Assembly (NCBI GenBank): GCA_949152475.1
Contig: OX424564.1
Span: 37,074,165-37,138,164, forward strand
DNA: 64,000 nt
Origin: Terebella lapidaria
Lineage: Eukaryota; Annelida; Polychaeta; Terebellida; Terebellidae
Direction: 5' to 3'
Shown piece by piece: positions 26,101 through 41,100 of the stretch. The first letter of the stretch is position 1; each line of letters starts with the position of its first letter. The notes beneath the pieces were generated by a model. That model had not been told where the DNA came from, did not search any database, and worked only from the letters and a program-made list of their open reading frames with translations. The position numbers and the translations under genes are program-made.

Positions 26101-29100
26101 AGGTGATGGCTATTACCACAGTATTTTATATAGATATATGCATGTACAAAAAAAATGTATGTATATACACAGGAAAGTCAATAGAGGTATGGTTCAAATA
26201 CATAGAGCAGAACCAATCACATTTCATGGTCAGCCTAATCAGACGCATAACGAATTATCTTATGTATTAATAACGTTCACCTACATATTATCCTTTTGCT
26301 ATACTCATAATACAATGTACTTGAGTTTGCAATATATATTCACTCACTTATCCTCTTCAGTGCAAATCGCCATTATTATCGATAATTATCACACACTACA
26401 AAATGATCCGACAGTGACTGATAGTGCCCCCATGGTATATTTATAAGCCTACTATCAGACTTCTAATCGATATCTGTGGTAGGTATTGGAGGGGGTTAGT
26501 GGCGTATTATGCGTAAACACGCAGCAAAAAGCAGGGTGACAGAAATCTATTGACCCTCGGGTGAGACAGTATGACACTCGCTTGATTTGCGACAATAATC
26601 ATAGACAAGACTGACTGGGGCTTGACCTTTGCCAGCCGTGTTATAGAACGATTTGTATTGATTTTTCATGTTCAACATGGCTATGCCAGTAGAACGGCTT
26701 TCCAATAACATAAATGTTGTAATTATTATTGATGACAGAGATACGAGGCTGACATTTCCTACGCAACCTCACACTTGTTTGGCCGAGAAACCGAACAAGT
26801 GAAGAATCAATACGGATGATGAGGCTTAGCTGTGTGTAAGCTTGGCGATTATTCTGTTGCAATCAAATGAAATTTCAACATGCTCGACAGCAGGTGTTTG
26901 AAATAAAACATTTTGTAAACGCGAACAGATGAAATCAAATCAATAAGATTGGGCTAATGCATCTGCATGTACATGTCAAACATTAGCATCAGTACCAGGC
27001 AGTGAAGTTGCTTATTTACAATTGAATATCAAAGCACTGCGCTTTATCAATCGATAAAAATTTGTGAAAATAAATACAGTCCTCAAACCTTGATTCTCAC
27101 CATACTTATCACAGTATCTTCCTGTATAAAACCTACTTGAAGCCAACTTGACCTCCTTGTCAGATCACCATACAACTTAGAGCCTATCTCCATGATTATC
27201 ATTTGCTCTTCACCATGACGACTGGAATGCTACCACATTGTAATTTGCCAACAACACCAGCTCCATAATGACAAACAAATTTTTATATACTGTTTTGGGG
27301 TTTTTTCTGGAACTTTTGAAAACAATATTTACTATTACAGCACATAAACATCGATGTTCAGACAGCATACCTCCGCGGTAATACATCGTGGTCCAAACAT
27401 GCCTTGGTCCATGTCATACATCCAGTGTAATATCCGAGAATTAACTATTCCTTCAACGTATTCCACAATATTAATCCATCCAGAGACTGTGCATTCACAC
27501 CGTACTACACAACAAGCTGAGCGTTCCCTCACACACAGGCGTAAAAAGTCTTGTTTCCGGTAGAAGTTTTATGTTTTACTCCGATATCACCACAGCGGAC
27601 AATAAGTCATGTGTGTACTGTGTGTTGGTGTGTCGGTGTGCGTGCACTTGTTGAAAAACCTCCAACGCGTAAAACTCCCTACGTGACTAATACTCATTTA
27701 CAATACATGAAAAAACATGAAAGACGAACATGTCGCCTCGGCAGTCCACGCCGTGACAAGTGAAGTAGTCGGTGCAGAGTTTCCCTCCCTATTGCGGTAA
27801 TTCTCCAAGCCTCGGTTAGCTTTCATAATATATGGCTGCAAAAAGTAGTCCATGAAGCGAAGCAGTCCCGGCAGAAAACGTTAGTCGTTAATTGTTAGCC
27901 ATGCAGTGACAGCGTACTATTATGCTAATTTTGTGCAATGGAGACGCCTAATGGATAGCGTGACATCACAGGCAGCTCAACGATTGCACGAAAAAAATAA
28001 ACTGTGTCAGTGCACATTAAAATACGCTTTACGGAACTGAATTGATTTTCGTCGTGATAACATCTATAATCACTGACAATTTAACTCTTTTGTGCGTAAG
28101 GGACATATCCGTGGCAGATGTTGATATATTGCATGGGTGACTCCACATCAAATACTTCCATATCAATCGACTTACACTACGGTACATACATTCTCTTCAA
28201 ACAATGTCATTCGCTCAGTGCATTTTCTTTCTTATCTAACAAATAATCCAGTGGAACAGCAGTCTGCATCGTATCAAAATCCAACTCCATTAATTTCCAT
28301 CAAATAAAAGCCTTCACACGAAGAACAATTCCGTCTGCCAGCGGAGCATTACAACCAATGATAAAACATGACAGTAACTGATCCAAACACAAACTACAGC
28401 TAGGCAGGTGGTTTACTCCGAGTAGAAAAACAGCAATGAAACCTGAACAAAGCGCGCGACCACTCTCCGAACCATCGACGATATTAAAACATTCACTGCG
28501 GACTCAACATGATCATCGTACATATTGTGCGGTGATGGGCCATGACCCTGACAATATTTCTGCGGCCTGCCCCGTAGCCTTTGTTCTGTTTGTAAGTGAA
28601 TGAATTGACAACCTTGTAGTGCGTGGAGTAGACACACATCTGCTACAAGTAAAGTTCACCATTTACCTGCCTCAAACATCGTGAACATGATACTATCTGT
28701 CCCCCCCCCCCCCCCCCACACACATACACACACAACTCTAGTTGTCCCTGACTGTGTAGCAATATCATGCGAAAAGTGCTTGGAGGCGTTGTGAGGGAGG
28801 GGGGAGGATGAATACCTTGATATTATGGACGCCCCATGGGTCACCTGAACATTCAAGCTAGTCACCCACTGACAATAATTAGTCAGAAAAAGAGAGAATT
28901 GATTCTTCCCCTGTTGGTCAGGTGGCTAGATTTCTACAAGGCTAGAGACAGACTTCGCAAACATTACAGCCTCCTAGCGGTCTGGTTCAAGTCGATTCTG
29001 CAAATGCGCTGAGGTGGCCACTTATATTGACGTTCCATCTAAACGATCAGCGTTTTATTAGTGGATGGGGGGAAACGTGACCTGCGCGTTCATTATCCGC

Positions 29101-32100
29101 CTAGAAATAGCACAGCTGGTGGAGAATCCGTGAAGTTTTTGGTCGCTCAGGTGTCAGGGAATAATTTCTTGCTGTGTGGACGACAATTATAGCCTTGATG
29201 AACTGTGGTCTGTATATGGTGGTAATTCAAGCTTTTAATGCTTAATTATTTCAAATGCACACAAAGTGGACCGGAACAGTTTTTTTCAGAGATCTCCGAT
29301 ACTTTCAAGCAAAATTTATTCCTTCAACATTAATGAAACTGTACCAGGCAATTAATATAAAAATGCATGATTTTCTCTGTACATGACCTAGTGGTATATT
29401 TAGCAAATCATTCAAAGAAAAATGTAGGAACAAAAGACACTGAAAATATGAAAACTTTGCCACACATGTAAATCTAGGACAACAACAGGTGAGATTACAG
29501 AGAAATTTATCTCCTGAAGCTCAGGCCTCAACTCAAGCAAAGGCTGTCTGGGAAGAAACTACAGGCAGGGAAGGAAGGATGTAGGGGTCATGCTGATGAC
29601 CTTCTGCCTCGGGTAACACCCAGGGGTCAAGTTCTATCTTTGTTGTACCAAGTCAATGACAAACCGCCCAGGTGAAGTGCTCTCAAGATTGCATGAACCA
29701 TCTGCCAGGCCACACGCTTTGAGGGGGACCTGCTTCTTTGAACCCAGATCTTATCTGGTATTGCATCATTGAATACCACACTACCTTCAACCAGACCCCC
29801 CCCCCCCCCCATTTCTCTCCCAGCCTACCGTAGTGATTTTTTAGACTGTCAAGCATCACGTGCAAACTGCAATATATCACTGATATAGAAGCCATCAATG
29901 TCAAAAGTATTTTCATAATGTACATGTACCTGTAAATTCTCTCTTTATGACAGTGAATCATGGCAACACCACACGCGAGTACTTGTATATTAATACCCCT
30001 AGCTGCCACAATGGTGTCTTTCTCTGCAGATAGATTCAATATTGACATAGTAAAGCCTCATATGTATAGCTTGTGGCCTGATCAGGTAGACTCTAAGAAA
30101 CTGATATCACATGTATCAAGGGGCAAAAATAGGCCGCCTATACACATGATTGTGATAATTGTGTCGTTATACGACCATACTTCTTTGATGCATTTTTTTT
30201 ATGCTTGTGTGTGGCTATTAGCAGCAATTGAATCTATTCGACCATGCATATGCTTTGGGAATGCATGAATTGAATGCCAATTACCTCAACTTTGCCCCAT
30301 AGTAGCCACTTACCAGAGCATGACAATACTGGGGCTGGGGTGAGGGCAGGGTTGGAAGGGTTGGGGGGTGGGGTGCCCCGCAGGGGTCAAGGCACAACAG
30401 ATGGCAAATCTGGTAAGGTTGTAGCTTTTTATTGTGTTTAGTTTGTCATTACACACATTACATACATGTACCATTTTGAAACATGAGGCATGATCAATTT
30501 GCAACTGTCATGACAGTCCTGTCATTGGTAGTTGAGTGATGGTACATGGGGCAGTTATGATAGCATCATAATGCTCAATGCCAATGCCTCAGGCTTGTGT
30601 CTGCAGTAGAAAGCCAAATGTTTGCATGATGATATATCGTTTGTGCACTTGTGACTTGTGAGACTTAATGCAGCAAGTGTATCTGCAATATTTCCTTTTT
30701 ATCACAATCATAGCCCTTATGAATCATGAATATCCCAAAATACATGAAATTGCATAGAATTTCACACCATTTACATACTTGCAGGCAAGCATCAACATGT
30801 ATGGCAGCAAGACAGACACCAATAGTATCACAGTGATATTGAACTTTGGGGCATGAATCACCATGACTTGCCATCAAAGTACACAAGTATAAGTACAAGT
30901 ACAAGGGCATGTGATGTATCCAGAATCATCCGTCCATGTACTTGGACACAGTGCCTCTTGGACAAAAAGTTACAGAGCCTGGAATCTATCAAGTGGAGTT
31001 TTTCCGTCAAAAAAATATGACAAAGAATACGCTGCAGATGTTGCATGCTGGGATTCCCACAAACTCCCGGCATATGTGGTATAAACATCGGCACAGGGAA
31101 CATGGTTTGGGCAATTTAGCCGCCTGAAGTAAACATATCTTTCAACGTTGTAACTCCTGTGTTTGCGGCAGTGTTGCTCATTGTTTATGTAACGTAATAT
31201 TCCTGCATGCCCCGTGTGTCCGTGTGCCCATGTGTTGTCGTGTCAGTGCAAGGTATGGGATTTATCTGGTACACATTAGCCACATGTTCGTGTCCATACA
31301 TCAAACAGATACTGAATATGCTTAACTAGTTGTGCGTCTGTGTGACGAGAGTTTAAGATTTGAGTTTTTGTACTCATAAATGTTTTTCTCTTCAATGACA
31401 ATGACAGAGAGGCGAGAAGAATAATAAACCCAAGGTTGCATACTTGAAGCTATGCTATTTCTATATGATATCCTTTAGTCAAATTTATGGCTTGGTTCAC
31501 GGATTTACATGACCTACCAGTACATGTATGAACGTTCATGTACTACAAGGAATGGTAGCTAGCCCTTGATCTGTGACCTTCGACCTTTGACCTTCACCAA
31601 GTGACCTTTTACATTGTATTCGTCTCCCAGCAGACACTACCCAGGCATATTCCAAACGATTCACTTCACTCACCCCATCCACAGACCCTGTGACCCTGCG
31701 GATAAAGTAAACAACGGGGCCCACCATTGCCGTCGGGGTATCCTGTTATAGGACGTTACGCTCGCTCCACGGTTCCCACAGAGCGCAGTCTATTGGGGTC
31801 GCGACCTCTCTAGGTCGGGTGCCAGACGAGGAGTGTTATGTACACAGTGGATAATGGCGGCGGAGGGGAGGGTAAACAGCGCCCCCACACAGGTGCTGAG
31901 AGCGTACCTGCGGGGAAATGTTATTGTCTCCGCTCGACTCCACGATACTCTACTCCCGTTCCCTGGATACGCTTTTCATTTTGGTATTTGATATTTTGCA
32001 TCATGCTTTGAAATTTTTATGTTACCTGGAATTCTTTCATGAGATCAGAATGCTCACAAATAAATGTCAGTTTTAGTTACATGTACTCATCCTGCCTCTT

Positions 32101-35100
32101 AGTGTGCTTTAATAACAACATTCCTGCTTTTAAATATTTCCAGAAATTTATTAACCAGATGCAGTTTTCTTCAAAGGAAACTTCCGATAGTAAATATTTC
32201 TCCTTCAACTAGGTGTCAAGATAGCTAGAGAACTAAAGATTTTGCACCTTTTTCCAGCCTGCTGCGGTGATCGGTGGATGGAGGGTGTTACGCCTTAGAT
32301 CGTCATGATTATAGATGCATTTATGCGGCTATACTGACTCGCGCACAACATAAATATCCCAGTGAGCTATCGAGAGCTAATATTGACAGTGGCCTGGATG
32401 TAGCGGCGGTGACCCGTGCTGAGAGCTACGGCCTCTGACCTGTGAGACGACAGACTTCTGAGTCCGTCACCTGCCGTGTTGGGTCAAAGGACCACGCGTG
32501 GAAAAACGCACCTGTTAGTCGTGTTTTCAAGGGAGTTTTTATAGCCGAGAAACAGATTTTAGTGTTTTTCGGTGTGTGTTTTTTTTTCAAGGTATTACAT
32601 GCAAACTAGAATTTTGTGAAGAACGTGAAGAAAATTGTCTGCACACCACTTGATTCAGCAGATGTTTGTGGAGAGAAGATCAAATTATTGTAGGGGAAAA
32701 AAAATCATGATTTTTCTCATCCTTTGTATAGCATGTATAGAGAAAGATCAAAATCACGTGTGATCTGTGCAGGAAAAAGTCAAGAGCCAGTGATGTTTTC
32801 TGAGGCACGTTTTCTCCCGCAGATAATTCTGCGTATCCTATCATACAGTATCTGCAATTACGCCCCCTTCTTATAAAAACGCCCTAGAAAAAATCGTTCA
32901 CAATACCTCAAACAAGCTGTTTGGGTTACACGAAAGGTGAAGGGGTCTTGCCGAGCGTACGGAGAAAAAATGTGCAGTTCTCGAAGCCTGCACTAGAGAT
33001 TCTGGGCAGGCGTGCTTCGTGCTTCCGAGGCCCACAATACCGGTATTGTGAGATCTATTGAAGGATCATACACCAAAACATGTACTAGTTCCTGGAAACC
33101 AGTATCTTTTTTTAAGGCATATGGCCACTTTCACGCTTAAGTGTATTTCACCGTCCCGACAAAATCACTGAAAAAAACTTATGGCATGTCATGCTATTTT
33201 GGTCTCATTCATAAAAATAAGGCTGTAGCTATATAAAACAAGCAAAGAATATACAACTTTAAAAGAATATCAGTCTGAAAACGCTCATTGAAGAAGACCC
33301 CTAAAAATGCGAAAAAATACAACCTAATCATATGCGTTAAACTGAACATCACAGACACCAAGAACAACAATACTGATGATTGCAGATGAAATACTCGGGT
33401 ATTGTGAACACTACGAGCGGAAAAGCAGATTCTAAATTCAATGTTAAATCTTTCAGAATTCGGCATATACGGGATACCCCAATTGGACGGACATTTTAAG
33501 CAGCTAATTGTCCTGACATAAAAAAATAACCCACATCATGTCCTGTAAGTGGTTCTTTTTATATGAGAAACAGGTAACTAAAATATATATACATAAAATT
33601 ATTTTAATTAATTAGTTTTATACACCTTTCTACAACGTTTAAATTTTTTGTAGAGAACGTTATACAGACGGAATTGTAACGTTCGCATCATGGACGGACA
33701 TTATAACGTTAGCACCCTGAGGACGGATATATATATATTGGGTCCACACCAGTTAATATTTCACACTTCACAACGCAGTTTCAACCATTGCTAACAAGTT
33801 CACACAGGACCTTTCCAAAATAAGAGGAAATGTTAAGAGGAAATGTTAAATAAGTCTTTAGCACCAAGATTGTTGTATCTCTGTAACGTTCGCAACAATA
33901 CACGTTGAAGTAGAAGTAGACAAGATAAGTACACGTAGATAAAATTTATGAATATGGATACATGTATATATGACAAGAATGACTAGAGTTCATACACATC
34001 ATGAAATAGTACAGTTTTCAGCCTTAGTACAGTGGAATAGCCGTCCGGATGCGTATTTCTAGGGTGAGTTCCAGCACTTGGGAGCGGAGACTGCAAAAGC
34101 CGTCTGTGGCACTTGAGAAAGGCTAGCTTAACCTGACCTGAGACCTCGTGATGGATGGTAAGGAACCAACAGTTCAGTGATGTACGATGGGCCTCCGTGC
34201 AGATTTAAATGCCAGAAGAGCTACCTTGTAACGTACATGTATTCTCTGGCCTATAGGTAGCCAGTGGAGTTGCTTCCTATGAACGGTGACTGACTCTTGT
34301 TTGGAGAGTTTGTAAATTATTCCGCACACATAGGTTCTGAATTCGTCTCAGCAGCCCACCATCACATGGAGGTCAGAAGACCTCCATTCCAAACACCATG
34401 AACTCCGTTTTGTCATTGTTCAGTTCAAGACGATTTTCACACATCCATCTGGAAACATCAACCAAACATCTGTCCATGAGACGAAGGGCTGCATCAAATT
34501 CCATTGGGAGGCATGACAGATATATCGTCCGCATAGAAATGGAACTGAACCCCATGCGAACGCAGTGAACGCGTCTCCGAGTGGACTTGTTTAGAGGATG
34601 TACAGCAGGACGTTAAGCCGGTTGGAGGGGTTACATGAGTCGATGATTGTTCAGGAGTGATGTATATATATTATATATATATGGATTGAGAGTATTTTGA
34701 GCTCATAGATTTGACTATCTTTGTCATTGAAGACCACATCGTGAACATGCTGTTGTGTAAAAGGAAGCTCATCGGTAACTGGATCAAATTTCTGCTGAAT
34801 TAGTTGAATTTTGATAACGAATTTTGAATTTAGTTGAAGATTGGATAACGGACCCTGTTTTGTTTGCTCGGAATACTTAATACTGGGTATTGATTCCACG
34901 TCTATTCTGCTCAAAACACGTTGCGAAAAGCTTCACTTTCATCATTCGCACACATAAGCTGATTACTGTTGTTTTTTCCAAGCAGATGATCAAGCATACC
35001 ATGGAACTGCTTTTTTGTATCTGACAAAAGAAGGCAATTGACGAGATTTATCTGTCTCTGTCACAGTTGTTTGTGAATCTCAAGTTTGGATTTTTGCTAT

Positions 35101-38100
35101 TGCCTTTCTATAGAGCGACGCTTTTTCTTTTCACAGTATTTCCTCAGTGTACCACTCACAGCGCGGCCTAAGCCATGAGGTCACTGTCTTGACCGGCACG
35201 TGCTCTTGCAGCAAGTGATTGACATCTGGGCATTGTATGAATCAGCGAGTTGCTGAAGGTCGTCCATCTCACTGAAATCTGATACCAGACGACCAACCAT
35301 TACATGTAGGTCTGATTCAAATTGCAGTTTGATAAGTTCCGAAATGAGCGAACAGTTTGACATCGTTTCTACACAGAGGGTTTGTCCATGTTCAAGTTGG
35401 CTACAATAGGGTTATGGTCCGAGATACTGTTGATGTCAACTGACAGGTCTGATTCAAATTGCAGTTTGATAAGTTCCGAAATGAGCGAACAGTTTGACAT
35501 CGTTTCTACACAGAGGGTTTGTCCATGTTCAAGTTGGCTACAATAGGGTTATGGTCCGAGATACTGTTGATGTCAACTGACACTTTTTGGATGATGTTTT
35601 CGGATGCTGGCTGCAAGAGCAAGTCCAATGTATGGCCAGCTCTGTGTGTATGCTCCCTTTGATATGTTGATTAAGGTCAAAGCACCATCATGTCGAGGAA
35701 TGTCGAGGAATATCGAGCATCATTATTATGTGAATCATCAACATGAAGACTGAAGTCTCCAGCAATGATCAAGTTAGCAGAAGACTGCATCAGTGACTCA
35801 ATATATGAGGAGAATTGTTCTATGAATAACGAGAAACACAGCTTGTTTTTCTTATTTGGCGAAGAGCGGTAAACCATAGCAAGTCGGAGTGTAGCAACCG
35901 ATGAACGGACACGCATGCCCAAGCATTCAAATGATGAGAAGTCATTGACACCACAAATGTCGCATGCCAGTGGCAATCGGTAAATCAGCAATATACCACA
36001 GCCACGCCCTTGTGTCCTGCGAGCATGTCTATCTTGTATCCACTGCAGGATAGCTGAGACAGAACATGAGAGTCCCTGGAAACGCCCACCAGAGAATACT
36101 CTGTGATCGCCAGCACATCAATTCTACGTTCGATCAAGAAGTTAAAAATAAGTGTTGTTTGTTTTGTACAAATTGTGCATTCATATGGGCCAACAAAAGA
36201 TGTTGTTAAGGATTGATTGCATGTGATCGTCATGAACCTGACAGTGACCAGCTGTCCATTTACTTATAATGTAAATATAATGGTAACAATTTCATGAATT
36301 TACACACTTCCAACCAACGTGAAACTTTGCCTTTCTGATTGTTAGCCATCAAGGATTACTAACCGAGACTCTGTTTCTTACTTACCAATGTTAAATTTGT
36401 TGAATTCATCGTTTTCATATGTCATTTTCCGACCTATTTCTCAGTCTACAAAATACACTCACAACAATGCGAGCGAAGAATTATGCTGTGCAGCAAATAG
36501 CTAGTGAGGCCGGTAAAACTCACAGGTGATATGCACTCGGGTGCACCGAGGTGTTTGGGATTATGAATGTTCAGCTCATTGTATTCATCTCGCAGAAAGT
36601 ATAGCCCTAGATATTCTCATTATTTTTACCACAACAAGGAATAAATATATGCAACAGCCAGTGCTTGTCAAGCAGAACACTCGAATCTTCGTTTTGGTGA
36701 AACGTATAAATGATTTATCTAATCATCAAATTGCACAGCTTTCGTGATATCATTTATGAAACCATGTCTCGGTTCATCATCCATGCGTATTTGTGTGTGT
36801 GCTAGGTCAGGTTTTAGGTCAGGGGATTGTATTGTTTTGGTGATTTTGTTACCTTTACTTTCACATTATAAATCAATGGAAAAGTGCCTCAGTGCAGTCA
36901 CCGGTAAGTTACGTGCAATCACACCTTAAACTGGTGAGTGTCCTGTGAAAATTAACATCCAGATGTGTCCGTCCGAATTGTTAACGTTAGCATAATTTGT
37001 ATTGCCTGTGTCTATTTCAGTAACCTACAATGTAGAGCACTGAACTTACCAACGAATTAGTCAATGTTTCCTTTTATTCATATTTACCACACCTGAGCAT
37101 CTAGTTTAGTTACAGACGTGGTTTCACACACTAATAATGCGAAGTTTGATATTTCTGTCTGTCCTGGTAGTAACGTTCACAGAAATTTGTCCGTCCTCCT
37201 CGTAATGTTCACCAGATGTGTCCGTCCAATTGATAACGTTAGCATAATTGGTATTTCTTATGGTCTATTTTGATGAGCTATGACAATAAGTTCACAATTA
37301 GATTCGTTAGAAGTTTCCTTCTATTCATATATTTATCACCCATGAAAAGGTTAATTTCTCGTACACTAAAAGCGCGTTTGTTATTTCTGTCTGTCCTAGC
37401 AGTAACGATCGCACCACAGTATCCGTCCTAGAGTCTAACGTTCGCATCGCTCGTGTTGATCAAATGCCTTGAACACATGCGATTATCGATCTTAAATTGA
37501 AAACTAAATAGGAAACTGCGCAATCTATGAATATGCTCTATGTGATTCTGAGGTTGAGAAAGTAAGTAACAAATTATACATTGAGGGCAACCACGGTTTT
37601 GATTGTCCTTCTGATAACATTCGCACCATTAGTCCGTCCTATTATATAACACTCGCACCATTAGTTCGTCCTGTTGTATAACGTTCGCACCATACGTCCG
37701 TCCTATTACATAACGTTCGCACCGGGAATGCCCGTGAGTGACTTAACAACGTATTGTGTGGAGTTCCAATTGGCGGTACATACAAGCGTTTGGTGCCAGT
37801 TCAAAAACATAATATTGTATTTACGATAATGATCAACTCTGAGCGAGATGCAATGCATTTTGTTGTTGCGAACGTGACACATTGCTAATGTTACTAATTG
37901 GACAGAATTGTTGCAATCAACAATATGCTGGTAACGATTGTCACCTTCTTTTTTGCTTGGCAGCCTTTCACGACTGCTCCTGGTGCCGCAACCTTGAAAC
38001 ATGAAAGTAGGCACGTTGTACCATATTTCAGTGACGTGTGCAAAAGACAAAACTGTTGTGAACGTTACAAATGTTGGACAGACAAAAAAGCTGTAACATT

Positions 38101-41100
38101 CGCAAATATTCATTGCTTATCAAAATCATGGTATGGAAAAATATTGTTGTTGAGAGTCTATATTCTAGTAAAACTGCAACAGCATATAATGTGAATAAAC
38201 TGTGACATTGTTTCAGACTGAATTTAATAATATCTCGGAACTTTGTGTTTTGGGAACGTTAGCAGTCCGTCTTGGACAGACAAACAGATGAAAAAACATG
38301 CAAATTCACAGCATCAGAAAACGAATAATTAACATTTGTTGTGTATACCTTTGCAATAATATCACGCAGTAGAATGTCGGCTATTGAAATGGACATCAGT
38401 TGGCACTGTCCTTCGTGTTTTATCACTATTATCTCGTTCGCAATAACATGTGTATAAATATCGGGACAGATTCCGTCCTAAATCCGTTACGTTTTAATGA
38501 GTTAAGGTTGAAAAGATAATGTTGTTTATGATCAAAGATTTTCTAGTTGTTTCTACTGTATATATGGCTAAATCTTACCAGATGGGTGAAGTTCATATGT
38601 ACTTGGTATGAAATGCACAAAAAATATGCGGTACCCCCAAAAATTCGCAACATCCCCCACTTAAGCGTGAAAATGGCCATATCTCATACATGATATTTCC
38701 CACTACTACCGGTATGTGTATGAACAAAATGCATTTTTATATAGTTTTTGGTTTACATGTATATTCAGCATATATTTACATGTGATCTAACAATGTTAAT
38801 ACATGTACAATGTTCAAACAATGTTAATATTTACTGGAAGTCCTGTCATCCATCATAATATTCTACTTCACCTTGAATACAGTATGATTGTAACGTTGTA
38901 ATATATATTTACATGCACACTCAAGGTAAGATGGAGAGACTAGAACATGCTCGAATGGTTTGGTCGGGGGTTGCCAGGAAAAGGTTTTAACTTAAAAAGC
39001 AAGTGAGATTAGAAATGCATGCAATGTCAACACAGAACATCATGATACTATTTGCGCATTGATCAATGTCTGTAATCGCTTCAGTTCTTCGTAAATATTG
39101 AGTTGACGAGCTCGGAGGCAGCTCAGCGGCCCGTAACAGCTGCTTGCAGCCTGGCATACATGGGGCAAGATGGCGGTACGGGAAGGATAATACAGCTTAC
39201 AGTGCACTGTATGAGAAGGATAATATAGTATTTACGATTGTAGATGCATGTCACAGAAGTAAATCCCTAGTGAATTTTTATGCACGAATGACAGTAGATG
39301 ACGAAGCAATATGGTGCATAAAATATCCATCAATTTTGCTAGACGAAGTATATTTATCAATTTATTATCCAACTCAAAATGTTGAGATTACAACATTACA
39401 TTGCGTTAAAGTAGGTATAGATGATTATGACAATACCCAATGGTTTGATAAAGGTGTGTATGTATGGACATGAGTAAAATGAAATGAAGAAGCAACAAAG
39501 TCAGTGATAACAAACAAAAGGTATTTGCGAGACAATTCTACCAATAGTTATAGCATTTACTGCCTTTTCAGTCCATCCAATTTCTAGCTAAAAGCAGCCG
39601 CTAAAACCTTTGACCTTTGCTGACAGCGCCGCAACATCCAAGAACAAAGCTGACAAATTTGGACGGCATTTTGCCAATTATCTCAAAGATGCCTGCAGAT
39701 TTGTCTCTCTCATATCCCCCAGAATGCAACAGGGTGATAATGACACATAACCGTTGCCACGACAACCAAGTGTTTGACTTCTATGGGAAGGACGGGTGGA
39801 GACGAGAATGTTTTTCTGACAAGATGCGGAAACGACAAGTTGACGGCAGAAATATGGTTTCTCCGTCCACAGAAACTGGTATTGGACCCTGTGTCTGGAG
39901 GGGACCGCCTCAAACTATGGATCCCCCACAACAGTTGCTAGGCAACGAGGTCATGTTGTCTGCTCTTCAGGGACACTTTTTGACCGCTAACGAGCCGGTG
40001 ACAAATACATATTTTGTCACAGGGAGGAGGATTTCCCGCTGTGACTGCAATTGATTCCATTATGTGAAATTGTCTTTCTGCGGACTACCACAGAGCTTAA
40101 TTAATCCCATATATATCGCAAGCGGGTGGGTAGAGGGGGGAGAACATATAGGCAGGGCACTGGCAGCAATAACAGTGATGTTTGTTGTCTTCGACTCGCA
40201 GTCTGTCAGATTTGTGGGATATGTAGGAACAAACAATATGGGAGCAAAAGTAGACTTTTTATGTTTTATTTGCATGTGTCACATGTGTATTCTGTGCAAA
40301 TACTCACCTAAATAATGTGCTCTGAATGTCTGACCCAGTTCAAAAACAGAGGTCAGCATTAATTGGAAGCCAATATACATAAAATCCAGAGAAAAACCTC
40401 TTGCAACTGTTAACATTCTACATAATCACTCGAGTCGCATGATATCATATTTCTTGTGTTAGTGAGAACTCACAAAATATCGTCTAGCATCACTTGCAAA
40501 AAGTATTAATTGGCTTTCTATTCTGAGTATCGTATTTATCTGCATAAAACAGCAGTGATATAAATTACTGGGTACAAAAGGTCACCGACATTGATAGCCC
40601 CCATTTCCTCAAAATTATACATGAAATGTTCTCCAACAACAAAAAACATCATAATAATACGGTAGTAGGACAAACATACGTTCTAAGTTGCTGATTTCCT
40701 ATCATGATAACAGAACATCGCACTGCTATTATGATTAAAACATAGTATACTACCACTGTCAACCTCCGGCCCCAACACCGACCCGACACTCTCCAATTTA
40801 TAGACCCTGAATAATAGGGACGGAATATTGACACATCAAGATTTCACACCGATGACCCTGGAGACATAAAATGTTGTGTGAGACAAGAACAAAAATTTAA
40901 TTTAATCGACTCTATACATCAAACGGTCACCCCCAAGCCCTGTACTCTACAGGCAAACAGCGCCTAGAGACAGACCACCGTCTGCGCAATATACTCAAGG
41001 TGATGTCAATTAGTTTTTTCAACAGAAACTTCTTTATTTCTTCTCGTTCAATTTCTGTATGTGCATGTATTTTACCTTCTTTTAACGGCATTCCAGGTAT

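Larger units (their letters stand above)
33119..38682. mobile_element. 5.6-kb element with terminal inverted repeats and repeated bipartite motif
   Basis: ATATGGCCACTTTCACGCTT at the left is matched in reverse complement at the right end with one mismatch over about 25 bp. Between them, words of the forms GTCCGTCC and AACGTTCGCA or AACGTTAGCA recur tens of times, mainly at 33.4-33.9, 36.9-37.9 and 38.0-38.5 kb. No transposase frame is visible and no clear target duplication was found. A broken LINE occupies the middle. Confidence 0.7.

Noticed and set aside
28920-29010. tRNA-like A and B box words (GGCTAGATTTC and GGTTCAAGTCG)
   Set aside because: No cloverleaf could be drawn; possibly an old SINE fragment, but unsupported.
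39617-40054. 145-codon + strand open frame
   Set aside because: No recognisable motif, flanking splice signals or promoter, and it lies between mobile-element debris.
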